DNA of 64,000 bases from Syntrophomonas wolfei subsp. methylbutyratica. GTDB taxonomy: Bacteria > Bacillota > Syntrophomonadia > Syntrophomonadales > Syntrophomonadaceae. Positions 25,147 through 32,875 of this stretch are shown here, one piece after another. Each line of letters opens with the position of its first letter. The first letter of the stretch is position 1. Position numbers and translations under genes: made by a program. A model generated the notes under the pieces. It searched no databases. It was not told where the DNA came from and worked only from the letters and a program-made list of their open reading frames with translations. The stretch spans positions 55,607-119,606 of the forward strand of contig NZ_BBQT01000009.1 of NCBI RefSeq assembly GCF_001570625.1. Reading direction: 5' to 3'.

Positions 25147-26868
25147 ATGCAACTGGGGCTGGATTTCGGAACTTCATATACCAAGCTGGGCCTGCAGCAT
25201 AATGGGGAGTTTATTAATCTCTTGGGAAACGAGGACGAGGGGCAGATCCCTACGGTGGCTGCTTACCTTCCCTCGCAGCGCAGACTTTGCTTTGGTCCCC
25301 TGGCCTTGAGGATAGATGAAGCCGGAGCAGAGACCGCCTTTTTTTTCAAGCTGGCTTTAAAAAGACAGGCTTCCCTGACCCTGGGTTCCTACAGCCTGCC
25401 CGATTTGTTACTGGCTTTTTTTCGCTTCCTGCAACAGGAATACCTGGAGAGCAGGGGCATAAAAGCAGAATCTCTAAATATCTCGGTTCCCAACTATTTT
25501 GGTCTGAATTCTCGCCGTATTCTCCTGGAAGCAGCTCGCCAGGCCTTTGGCGTGAAAAAGGTTTTTCTGTTGCCAGAACCGCTGGCAGCCGCCCTGGGAT
25601 ACAACTTGCTTCATCCTCTCTTTCCTCTGCAAGGAGACATCCTGAGCATCGATATCGGCGGAGGAACCAGTGACTTCAGTTTTTTAACCCTGGCTCATGA
25701 TAAGAGGGAAATGCTGGTAGAAACCCAATTTCAAATCGGCCACGATGCCTTCTCCGGTTCGGAAATCGACCAGGCTATTCTACAGCGCTTGCTTTTTCCA
25801 GCCTTTACCATGCAGACCGGGCTCAGGCTTCCGCGAGAATTTTATAGTGGAAAATTTACCTCCTCGCGTAATAAATTTCAATATAATCGCCTCCGGCAAC
25901 TGGCCGAGAAGATAAAAATCGAATTGAGCCGGGAGGAATACTACCACCTGGATTTCCCTGATTTCCATGCCGGGTATTCGCTAAACCTGGAGCTTACGGC
26001 AGAGATGCTGGCAGCCAGGCTGGAGCCGGTTTTCGAACGCTTAAAAAGCTACATTGAAGAACAGGTTAAATTACGAGCAAAGGCTCTGCAGCTTTTTTCC
26101 GCTGATAAATGGCATATAGACGCCGTCCTCCTCCTGGGCGGAGCCTCGCAGACCAGGGGGCTCAAGGACTTAATAGCCGGCATCTTTCCCGATCTTAAAG
26201 TTATATGCCCTGAAGACCCGTCCTTCTACGTTTTGCGGGGACTCTGCCACTGGGAAAATGATGGTAATTCGGGTGCAACCAGTATTAAAAGTATTTATCC
26301 CTTTAACTTTTATATCGAACGAATAAGTCCCGATGGCAGCAGTCATTTACTGGAGAAGATTCCTTTTGATACGGCTAATTTAGAGCTGGATTTACAAAAA
26401 CGCTATCCTATTTTCTCCCTGCCGCTTGATTCTGTTTATAACCTGGCACCAGATCCGGACTCGATTTTATTCCGCATTTATGAAGTGGAGGAAGAAGATA
26501 ATCAGGTTAACCTGGAAAGGTTCAGCGGACAGGAGATGGTCTGGCAATGGGAAGGTCCGCGCCAAGAACTTCACAATTATTTGGAGCTATACCTGGATTT
26601 AAAAAAGTCCCGGATTGAAAGCGGGGAGGCCTTATCAGCTACCAGAACCCGCCCGCTTGACTCCAACATTTTATCAGGACTGCTGGCCCGACAAAAAGAA
26701 ATACAGAAATTAATGGCTGATAGCCATTCTAACCCCCGCCTGGCAGAAGATTTCGGGGAACATTTAAGCAGGCTGGAGAAAGTTAATAAGCCGTATAGCA
26801 ACCATAGTGAAACCACCCTCTATAAATTATTATACCTCCTCGATTTTTTTACCCGCCCCGGCAACTAA
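25147..26868 (+). CDS. Hsp70/actin-fold ATPase with a non-standard C-terminal domain
   Basis: 573 residues. The N-terminal 370 residues are an Hsp70-type nucleotide-binding domain: phosphate-1 loop LDFGTSYTKLGL at 4-15, connect region LLPEPLAAALGYNLL, phosphate-2 motif SIDIGGGTSDFSFL near 175, and adenosine motif VLLLGGASQTRGLKDLI near 330. The remaining 200 residues do not resemble the DnaK substrate-binding domain and lack its EEVD or helical-lid features; they start with a beta-rich stretch and end in charged helices. So it is probably a specialised ATPase controlling the three upstream proteins rather than a general chaperone. No dnaJ or grpE is adjacent. Confidence 0.85.
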   Translation: MQLGLDFGTSYTKLGLQHNGEFINLLGNEDEGQIPTVAAYLPSQRRLCFGPLALRIDEAGAETAFFFKLALKRQASLTLGSYSLPDLLLAFFRFLQQEYLESRGIKAESLNISVPNYFGLNSRRILLEAARQAFGVKKVFLLPEPLAAALGYNLLHPLFPLQGDILSIDIGGGTSDFSFLTLAHDKREMLVETQFQIGHDAFSGSEIDQAILQRLLFPAFTMQTGLRLPREFYSGKFTSSRNKFQYNRLRQLAEKIKIELSREEYYHLDFPDFHAGYSLNLELTAEMLAARLEPVFERLKSYIEEQVKLRAKALQLFSADKWHIDAVLLLGGASQTRGLKDLIAGIFPDLKVICPEDPSFYVLRGLCHWENDGNSGATSIKSIYPFNFYIERISPDGSSHLLEKIPFDTANLELDLQKRYPIFSLPLDSVYNLAPDPDSILFRIYEVEEEDNQVNLERFSGQEMVWQWEGPRQELHNYLELYLDLKKSRIESGEALSATRTRPLDSNILSGLLARQKEIQKLMADSHSNPRLAEDFGEHLSRLEKVNKPYSNHSETTLYKLLYLLDFFTRPGN

Positions 26869-26884
26869 GCTAAGGCCAGCTATT

Positions 26885-27197
26885 GATTCTACTATAAAAA
26901 GTTAATATTCATTGGCTTGTATAAATATACCGCTCCAGCGTCCTTAATAGCGACCGCAGGGAGCATCAGTTGTGCCCGACAGGGCGCTTCGCATGGGCAA
27001 CACCTACGGCTTGTCTCGCGGCTCAAGGGGTACCGCGCTAATCTCCCGTCCATGGGAGGTAGCGCTCTCGCGACTTCCTGTCGCTCGCCCCCTTTCGCCT
27101 GCTCGCCTTCGCCGGGTGTTGCATCCATGCTTCGCCAACACTCGCTTGTATATTTATGCAAGCCTTATGCAACAAAAGGGGTTTTTGCAGTGGAGTC
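26885..27197. repeat. Fold-back (MITE-like) repeat element, copy 1
   Basis: About 313 bp. Outer ends (GATTCTACTATAAAAAG and TTTTTGCAGTGGAGTC) and inner ends (GCTTGTATAAATATACCGC and TGTATATTTATGCAAGCC) are inverted repeats. The interior is GC-rich, with GGCTTGTCTCGCGGCTCAAG and CTCGCGACTTCCTGTCGCTC shared with the other copies. It has no transposase. Both strands stay open in several frames because of its composition, but no frame has a ribosome-binding site. Confidence 0.8.
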
Positions 27198-27246
27198 ATA
27201 TTTAAATACCATATTCCCGGTTCTCCCTCTCCCCTCCTCCGTTTTC

Positions 27247-27735
27247 CTATTTACTTAAAATCCGGGATAGCCAGGATTTGCCCCGGGCTTGTTCCGCTTT
27301 CCAGAGCTCAAGAAATTCATCTATCTTTCTTTCCCGTTCCAGATTACGCTTATCTATCTTCTGTTCCAGCTTTTCCATACGCTGCTCCAGTTTACGGTTC
27401 TGTTCCAGCAGGGTCTGGTTTTGCTCCACGATCTTTTTAGCCATGGAAACTACTTCCATCATACCCTGCCCTTTATTCTCCAGCGGACTTATCGCCTTTT
27501 CTTCGCTCTCTTCAATATTCTCCAAGGCCATTTTGATAGCGGTGGTATTAAGTCCCTTGTTTTTTAGCTGCAATACCAACTTCAGGGTTTCCAGGTCAGA
27601 TTCGCTATAAAGCCGGTCGCCCCGCTCATTGCGCTTGATTTTAAGACCCAGGCTATTTTCCAGGTAACGCAGGGTATATTGCTCTACTCCCAGTATTTCT
27701 GAAATCTCACTAATCTTATAATATATCTCCTGCAC
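27247..27735 (-). CDS. MerR-family regulator with coiled-coil tail
   Basis: 162 residues. An N-terminal MerR winged helix-turn-helix (YYKISEISEILGVEQYTLRYLENSLGLKIKRNERGDRLYSESD) is followed by a linker and a strong coiled coil from about 100 to 140 (NQTLLEQNRKLEQRMEKLEQKIDKR). There is no metal- or drug-binding cysteine set, so it is closer to the RacA/DUF3967-type group than to metal sensors. Alone on the minus strand between repeat copy 1 and a terminator. Target unknown; the divergent 420-bp gap upstream holds no clear partner gene. Confidence 0.85.
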   Translation of the reverse strand: MQEIYYKISEISEILGVEQYTLRYLENSLGLKIKRNERGDRLYSESDLETLKLVLQLKNKGLNTTAIKMALENIEESEEKAISPLENKGQGMMEVVSMAKKIVEQNQTLLEQNRKLEQRMEKLEQKIDKRNLERERKIDEFLELWKAEQARGKSWLSRILSK

Positions 27736-27985
27736 TTGTAACCTTTCCTCCCCTTACTTCATAAATTGTTATTAGCCTGAACAATAAAGCGGAAACATTG
27801 AAATACTAGCCTTTTCATCCTAAGAAGTATTTGTTAAGCAGCATCCAAGAACAGTTCAAGCCAGCATAATTGTTAACTTGATAGTCAACTTCATTCTTAA
27901 ACATTGTGAACTTTATTGTGAAGCTTTACTTTCCCTTCCCAATTTATATGCTCATAAACGACCATTAATAACCCGTATATGAGCA
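27736..27985. other. AT-rich gap before an orphan terminator
   Basis: No open reading frame with a start signal. Near 27947-27985 TGCTCATA and TATGAGCA pair across a 21-base gap. Together with the following plus-strand terminator this could be a small RNA, but no firm promoter was found. Confidence 0.25.
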
Positions 27986-28018
27986 AAGCCGTCCCTTTAT
28001 AAGGACGGCTTCTTTTTT
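27986..28018 (+). terminator. Orphan intrinsic terminator (plus strand)
   Basis: 9-bp stem AAGCCGTCC/GGACGGCTT with an 8-base loop, followed by TCTTTTTT. No plus-strand gene ends within 1 kb, which hints at a short untranslated transcript from the 27.7-28.0 kb gap. Confidence 0.7.
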
Positions 28019-28035
28019 AGCGTAGTAAGAAAAGT

Positions 28036-28060
28036 ACCCCCGCTAATGCGGGGGTCTTTT
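28036..28060. terminator. Terminator hairpin downstream of the acyl-CoA dehydrogenase gene
   Basis: 8-bp stem ACCCCCGC/GCGGGGGT with a TAAT loop, followed by CTTTT on the plus strand and ACTTTTCTT on the minus strand. It can stop minus-strand transcription about 100 bp after the acyl-CoA dehydrogenase gene and is bidirectional. Confidence 0.75.
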
Positions 28061-28155
28061 AAACTTTTTCTTGTTCTACTTATTCTTGGTTATTCTTGCT
28101 ATTTTGAATACTCCTAAAGAATATTCATTTAAGCAGGGTTTGCCCGCTTCCTGGC

Positions 28156-29994
28156 TTACATATACTCAAATGCTTCCAGGGGAACCTCAAGTGCTGAGGA
28201 ATCTCCATCCGCAATGATTTCGCAAACGCTCCATACATTGGGCACCACATTATGCAGATAGTACTTGGCGGAAGCTACTTTACCACTATAGAAGTTGTAA
28301 TCATAGTGATCGGCTCCCAGTTCCTTGGCCTTCTTATCTGCCAGGACGGCCTGGTCAAGAATCTGGCGTCCGCAGTACAGCTGCGAGGTTATGGTGAGTA
28401 CCCGGCGGGAATAAAGGGGAACCAGGCTGAAGTTGGTCTTGGCATAGCCGGCATAAACTTTCAGCATTTCCTGGTAAGCCTTCAAAGCCTTATCCAGTAT
28501 GGCAAATTCCTTGGCCAGGGCTTCGTTGCCCTTGTTAGCCTCACAGAAGTCTACCATTTCCTTCACCCAGGCACCGAACAGGGATCCGCCCTTCATTTGC
28601 ATCTTGCGGCCCACCAGGTCCATGGACTGGATGTAGTTGGTACCTTCCCAAATGGAGTAGATCTTCATGTCGCGGGCTATCTGAGCTACGGGATATTCTT
28701 CACAGTAGCCATATCCGCCATAAGACTGAATGGCCTCACTGATAAGCCACCAACCTTCATCAGAAGGATAGGCTTTACAGAGCGGGGTGGTCATTTCAAT
28801 CAGATCGCTGGCAGCTTTTCTGACTTCTGGATCGGGATCGCGCTCTCTCTGGTCAAAAGCCAGGTAAACCCGGTACATCATGGCCCGGATAGCTTCAATA
28901 TGTGCTTTACCCATCAACAGGGTACGCTTTATATCTTCATGATTGATTATGGCTACGCGTCCAGCCTTGGGATTGGTCAAGAGACGGCCCTGTACCCTTT
29001 CCTTGGCATTGTCCCGGGCATTGCAAAAGGCGTTGATGATACAGGACAAGGCCATATGACCGGTTTCCATACGAGCCAGGTTCATCATCTGGAACATCTG
29101 CGCCATACCCTGGCCTTTACCCTCATGTTCCCGCGGGTCATTGCCCAGCAACCAGCCGCGGCAGCCATCATTTTCACCAGCGGCCAGAGCAGCGGTAACG
29201 GAACCGGCTTGACCCATCTTGTGCTCTACACCAGTAGTCTGGAAATCATTGTCGGAGAAACTGCCATCTTCGTTTACCCAGTATTTGGGCACAACAAAGA
29301 GAGAGATTCCACCCGTTCCCGGTCTGGCTCCTTCGATACGGGCCAGGTAGAGATGGATGATGTTTTCAGTAAAGTCATTGTCTCCGGCAGTTATGAATAT
29401 CTTGTTTCCTTTGATTTTGAAGATGCGCGGGTCATCGGTGGGGTAAGCCCGGGAAAGAATATCACCGACATCGGAACCGGCGCTGGGCTCGGTCAAACAC
29501 ATGGTCCCCGACCAGGTTCCATCCATCATCTTGGGCAGGAACATCTGTTTTAACTTCTCATCGCCAAAGCTCTGGATCAGATCTGCAGCACCAGTGGTTA
29601 GCAGTACATAAGGCATAAAGGTGGGGTTGGCGGCTCCAATCAGTTCCCAAACCGCCATATGCAGCATTTCCGGCATTACCATGGCATCCGGGGCTTTGTC
29701 TATGTTGCTGGTTCCCCAGCCTTCACTCTGCAGTTGGTGGAAAAGGGGCCCAAAGGTGGGCGGTGTGGTTACCTTTCCATTTTCAAATTTAATCGGGTGG
29801 TTCTCGCCATCATCGTTGGTAGGTTCAATTACTTCTTTACACATCTTAAGAATCGGTCCCAGAACCGATTTGATGTCATCTTTGGAATAATAATCGGCAA
29901 ACTGCGGGTAATTGAAAACGCGTTCAGTAGGCAACCATTCGCCTATAATAAATTCAAAGTCTCTAATATTATTAATCGCAAAATTAGCAGCCAT
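28156..29994 (-). CDS. Acyl-CoA dehydrogenase (large, about 610 residues)
   Basis: 612 residues from the ATG at 29994 after GGAGGGAATATAAAC; the ATG at 30027 lies upstream of that site. It has the acyl-CoA dehydrogenase signatures: CLTEPSAGSDVGDI (flavin and substrate-binding strand), the middle beta domain FKIKGNKIFITAGDNDF, the IQSYGGYGYCEEYPVAQIARDMKIYSIWEGTNYIQ region with the catalytic Glu in WEGT, and a C-terminal extension of the AidB/FadE5 type. It oxidises acyl-CoA (here plausibly butyryl-CoA) to enoyl-CoA, passing electrons to EtfAB and the membrane. Stands alone, 630 bp from the acetate transporter gene on the other strand. Confidence 0.93.
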   Translation of the reverse strand: MAANFAINNIRDFEFIIGEWLPTERVFNYPQFADYYSKDDIKSVLGPILKMCKEVIEPTNDDGENHPIKFENGKVTTPPTFGPLFHQLQSEGWGTSNIDKAPDAMVMPEMLHMAVWELIGAANPTFMPYVLLTTGAADLIQSFGDEKLKQMFLPKMMDGTWSGTMCLTEPSAGSDVGDILSRAYPTDDPRIFKIKGNKIFITAGDNDFTENIIHLYLARIEGARPGTGGISLFVVPKYWVNEDGSFSDNDFQTTGVEHKMGQAGSVTAALAAGENDGCRGWLLGNDPREHEGKGQGMAQMFQMMNLARMETGHMALSCIINAFCNARDNAKERVQGRLLTNPKAGRVAIINHEDIKRTLLMGKAHIEAIRAMMYRVYLAFDQRERDPDPEVRKAASDLIEMTTPLCKAYPSDEGWWLISEAIQSYGGYGYCEEYPVAQIARDMKIYSIWEGTNYIQSMDLVGRKMQMKGGSLFGAWVKEMVDFCEANKGNEALAKEFAILDKALKAYQEMLKVYAGYAKTNFSLVPLYSRRVLTITSQLYCGRQILDQAVLADKKAKELGADHYDYNFYSGKVASAKYYLHNVVPNVWSVCEIIADGDSSALEVPLEAFEYM

Positions 29995-30623
29995 GTTTAT
30001 ATTCCCTCCATTTTCTAATAATTTCAAGAGGGTTCTAGTTTTTAGTTTTCCCCCTTATAGATATCTTCCTTACTAACCCAGCTTCTTTTCTAGAAAATAA
30101 CCCCCATTACAGTCCTTGGGCAACAAGACGACTTCCCATCACCTCCCCCTATCCTTAAAATAAGCCCTCCATTTTTATTCACTGGACACTGTTTATATGG
30201 CCCAAGAAAAAACCTTATACACAGCTAAATACAACACTCCAGTAATTCCCAATGGAGGAGCTGAAGAAATATTGCATAAAAAATAGGACAAACTTAGTTA
30301 TCTTTTATATTCTAATCTCTTGTGCTAAATCCCTTTTTTTTAGCAATAATTTTTTATTAACTATAGCATCCAGGAAATCCTGTCTCTTTTTCCAAAGAAA
30401 TATGTCGTAGTGGGAATTCCTCAAAAAAATTATGCTCTATTCCGGGAATACAAAATGAAGAAGTAATTAAAGAAAAAGGTCACAAAGCTAACAGGATTTT
30501 AGCAACTTGTGTTGAATATTTTAAAATGTTGTCTTTTTGCAGTCTAATTATGAAGGAAAGGGGGATACAAGCCAATAATTTAGGATGAGACTAAAAATTT
30601 GCTAAAAACACGAGGAGGTAGTT
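29995..30623. other. 629-bp divergent intergenic region
   Basis: Contains the divergent promoters of the acyl-CoA dehydrogenase gene and satP. The sequence is AT-rich; I did not find a promoter with both boxes strong enough to name, nor an RNA gene or known riboswitch. Its size for two single genes suggests long regulatory leaders or binding sites. Confidence 0.3.
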
Positions 30624-31274
30624 ATGTCAAATTCAAACGAAATGCATGTAAGCGGGCACATTCAAGAACTGGTTGCCAACCCGTCACCACTGGGGCTATT
30701 GGGACTGGCGATGGTAACCCTGGTAGCATCTTCCCAAAAGCTCGGTATTACCACTGGCACGGCCTTCATTATTCCCTGGGCTATTTTTTTAGGTGCCACT
30801 GCCCAGTTTGTGGCCGGGCTCATGGACTATAAGCACAATAATACTTTTGGAGCAACCGCCTTCTGTGGATATGGCTTCTTCTGGTTTGGCGTAGCTATGA
30901 CCTGGATGATGGCCAACGGAACCATAGGCATGAGCGCAGATATCACTCCGGATATTCACCAACTGGGATTTGCCTTCCTGGGTTACTTCATTTTTACCGT
31001 GTACATGACCGTTGGAGCTGCAGGTGCCAACAAGGTTCTGTTTATAATATTCTTCCTGATTGACCTGCTTTTCCTGGGGTTATTTATGAACACCCTGGGA
31101 TTAGGTGGGGAAGCCTGGCATGAGTTGGCCGCCTATTCTGAAATGGGTATAGCAATAATGTCTTTTTACGGCTCTGCCGCAACAGTGCTAAATTCTCATT
31201 ACGGCTTTACCGTACTGCCGGTGGGGGCACCCTTTGGCTCCCTGGCCAGAAAAGCCGCCCAGCTTAAAAAATAA
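30624..31274 (+). CDS. satP: Acetate transporter of the SatP/YaaH (GPR1/FUN34) family
   Basis: 216 residues with six hydrophobic segments and the family signature NPSPLGLLGLAM at residues 16-27. Start ATG follows GAGGAGGTAGTT. It exchanges acetate/succinate with protons across the membrane. In an organism that turns butyrate into acetate its likely direction is export (inference). Divergent neighbour of the acyl-CoA dehydrogenase gene; followed by a clear terminator, so transcribed alone. Confidence 0.9.
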   Translation: MSNSNEMHVSGHIQELVANPSPLGLLGLAMVTLVASSQKLGITTGTAFIIPWAIFLGATAQFVAGLMDYKHNNTFGATAFCGYGFFWFGVAMTWMMANGTIGMSADITPDIHQLGFAFLGYFIFTVYMTVGAAGANKVLFIIFFLIDLLFLGLFMNTLGLGGEAWHELAAYSEMGIAIMSFYGSAATVLNSHYGFTVLPVGAPFGSLARKAAQLKK

Positions 31275-31308
31275 ACGGTATCCTACTACATCTTACTTTA
31301 AATAGCTC

Positions 31309-31337
31309 AAAAAGGCAGGTGAAGAACCTGCCTTTTT
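31309..31337 (+). terminator. Terminator of satP
   Basis: AAAAAGGCAGG and CCTGCCTTTTT form an 11-bp stem with a 7-base loop, followed by more Ts, 35 bp after the satP stop. Confidence 0.85.
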
Positions 31338-31394
31338 TATTTACTCCCAAGCTGATAGTAAAGCCCAAAAAAGTGGGATATATATTTTGCCTCG

Positions 31395-32570
31395 TTATAT
31401 GGTGGCAGGGGGAAGCGCCTTCCAATAGTAATTCGCCAGAATGCTGTGGCCATAGGTATCCTCCGCAGCAAAGGCTTCGGCAAAACCGCTATATTTATTG
31501 CGGTCAAAGCCTGGTGTGGCCCACTTGCCTCCCAGGTCTATCCAGCGAGGGGCACAGCCTCTGTTCACCAGGATAAAACGGGGGTCTAAAAGCTCTTTCC
31601 CTGCCGGCAGGGGCGCGGCGGTTGCATAAGCATAAAGGTGTTGAATATGTGCTTCCACTCCGTTGGCCGGGCTGTCAAAAAAAGCCCCATGCTTACCTTC
31701 AATAAAACGCACCTTTTGGGGATTGGCTCCGCGCAAATCTTCCGTGGCTGTAGCTGCCTTACCGGTAACGCTTAAGCCGCAATAATTATTCTGCTCGGGC
31801 AAGGCCAGTCCCCCGAATTTCCACCAACCGGTTTCCTTGGCTGCCTGGCAGAAGGCAATATCTCCTCTTACCCCGTATTCCCTTCCCATCTGCAGGTAGA
31901 GTTCAACCAGATCCGGTGCCAGCGGGTTGTTCTCCTGCAAGAGGGCTTTCAACTGCTCCGGTGTGGCGCTGGAATCACCCATTATACTTATTTCATAATC
32001 GTTATTAACTGCTGCCGGCTGGGGGGAACCATCCGCAAGCGGTGCCGGTGGATCGTTTACCGGTGTTACTGGCGTAATACTGGAGTCAACCGGCCGGGCC
32101 TGGGGTGTCATGACTATTACCTGGTAGTTGGTATCGTCCCAATCAACCTTCATACCCATTCCTTCAAAAGTGGACCTCAAGGGCACCATGGTCCGGTCAT
32201 TTACTATAAGAGGTGATACATCATCCGGTTTAATCTCCCGGCCATCAAAATAAATCTGGACAAACTGGCCTTTGCCGTCTGCCGGCAACGAGGACAGATT
32301 CGCCGATGATGAACTGCTGATTAATACCCGGTAGTTTTCCGCATCCCAGTCCACTTTGAGCCCCAGTCCCTCGCTAATTACCCGCAGCGGGACCATAACC
32401 CGGTCATTCTTGATAAAGGGAGCAGCCTCTCCCGGATCCACCTGCCGGCCATCCACGAAAATCTTTACCGGCTGAGTCTCCGCAGCCAACGCAGGGAGAA
32501 TAATGCCCGAACCTGCCAGGCCAAATAACAATGCCAGCAACAAAGTAAACAAAAACGACTTGCTTTTCAT
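31395..32570 (-). CDS. Secreted cell-wall glucosaminidase with two copper-amine-oxidase-like N domains
   Basis: 391 residues. Signal peptide (KSFLFTLLLALLFGLAGSG) to about residue 28. Two related 55-residue stalk domains follow (IFVDGRQVDPGEAAPFIKND with VMVPLRVISEGLGLKVDWD, and IYFDGREIKPDDVSPLIVND with TMVPLRSTFEGMGMKVDWD), the copper-amine-oxidase N-terminal fold that is common in secreted Firmicutes proteins and does not imply amine oxidation. After a Pro-rich linker comes a glucosaminidase domain (VRGDIAFCQAAKETGWWKFG, with the probable catalytic Glu in KETGWW; NNYCGLSVTG; GVEAHIQHLYAYA). It should cleave peptidoglycan outside the cell. Confidence 0.85.
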   Translation of the reverse strand: MKSKSFLFTLLLALLFGLAGSGIILPALAAETQPVKIFVDGRQVDPGEAAPFIKNDRVMVPLRVISEGLGLKVDWDAENYRVLISSSSSANLSSLPADGKGQFVQIYFDGREIKPDDVSPLIVNDRTMVPLRSTFEGMGMKVDWDDTNYQVIVMTPQARPVDSSITPVTPVNDPPAPLADGSPQPAAVNNDYEISIMGDSSATPEQLKALLQENNPLAPDLVELYLQMGREYGVRGDIAFCQAAKETGWWKFGGLALPEQNNYCGLSVTGKAATATEDLRGANPQKVRFIEGKHGAFFDSPANGVEAHIQHLYAYATAAPLPAGKELLDPRFILVNRGCAPRWIDLGGKWATPGFDRNKYSGFAEAFAAEDTYGHSILANYYWKALPPATI

Positions 32571-32875
32571 ATAATCGCACCTCCAGAATAATTCCCCGAA
32601 TTTATTTTAATAATTCCATTTCTATCGGCAAAATCCTGCCACAAGACTGAAAAAGCAAGCAGGATTTACATAAAACATCAACTTTTTGCAGAAAATATTT
32701 ATTTCCTTCTTGATAAATTGACATGTTTTTCAGCTAACTTGTAGTATCGTATTTATACTATCCCCTTTTAATGAGGAAAGTAGGGAGTTGGGCCAGGGCT
32801 CTCCCCCTGACCTGGAAGCTCTGAGCAGATGGACGAAACGGAGTTAGCGTGTTTTATTGTAGGAGGTGGCAAACT
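32571..32875. other. 305-bp divergent gap with GC-rich leader before the histidine kinase
   Basis: The 110 bases before the kinase start (32765-32875) are more GC-rich than the rest and contain possible short stems such as CCAGG/CCTGG. I could not match a known riboswitch. Otherwise nothing is visible. Confidence 0.3.

Noticed and set aside
25147..26868. Calling the Hsp70-like ATPase DnaK or HscA
   Set aside because: Its C-terminal 200 residues do not match the substrate-binding domain, and dnaJ, grpE or iron-sulfur genes are not adjacent.
26892..27258. Long open frames on both strands within fold-back repeat copy 1, and the same in copies 3 to 6
   Set aside because: Frames are open because of GC-rich composition; they recur with indels between copies that shift the frame, and none has a start signal.
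31395..32570. Copper amine oxidase activity for the secreted glucosaminidase
   Set aside because: Only the non-catalytic N-terminal stalk domain of that family is present, twice; the catalytic TPQ domain is absent.
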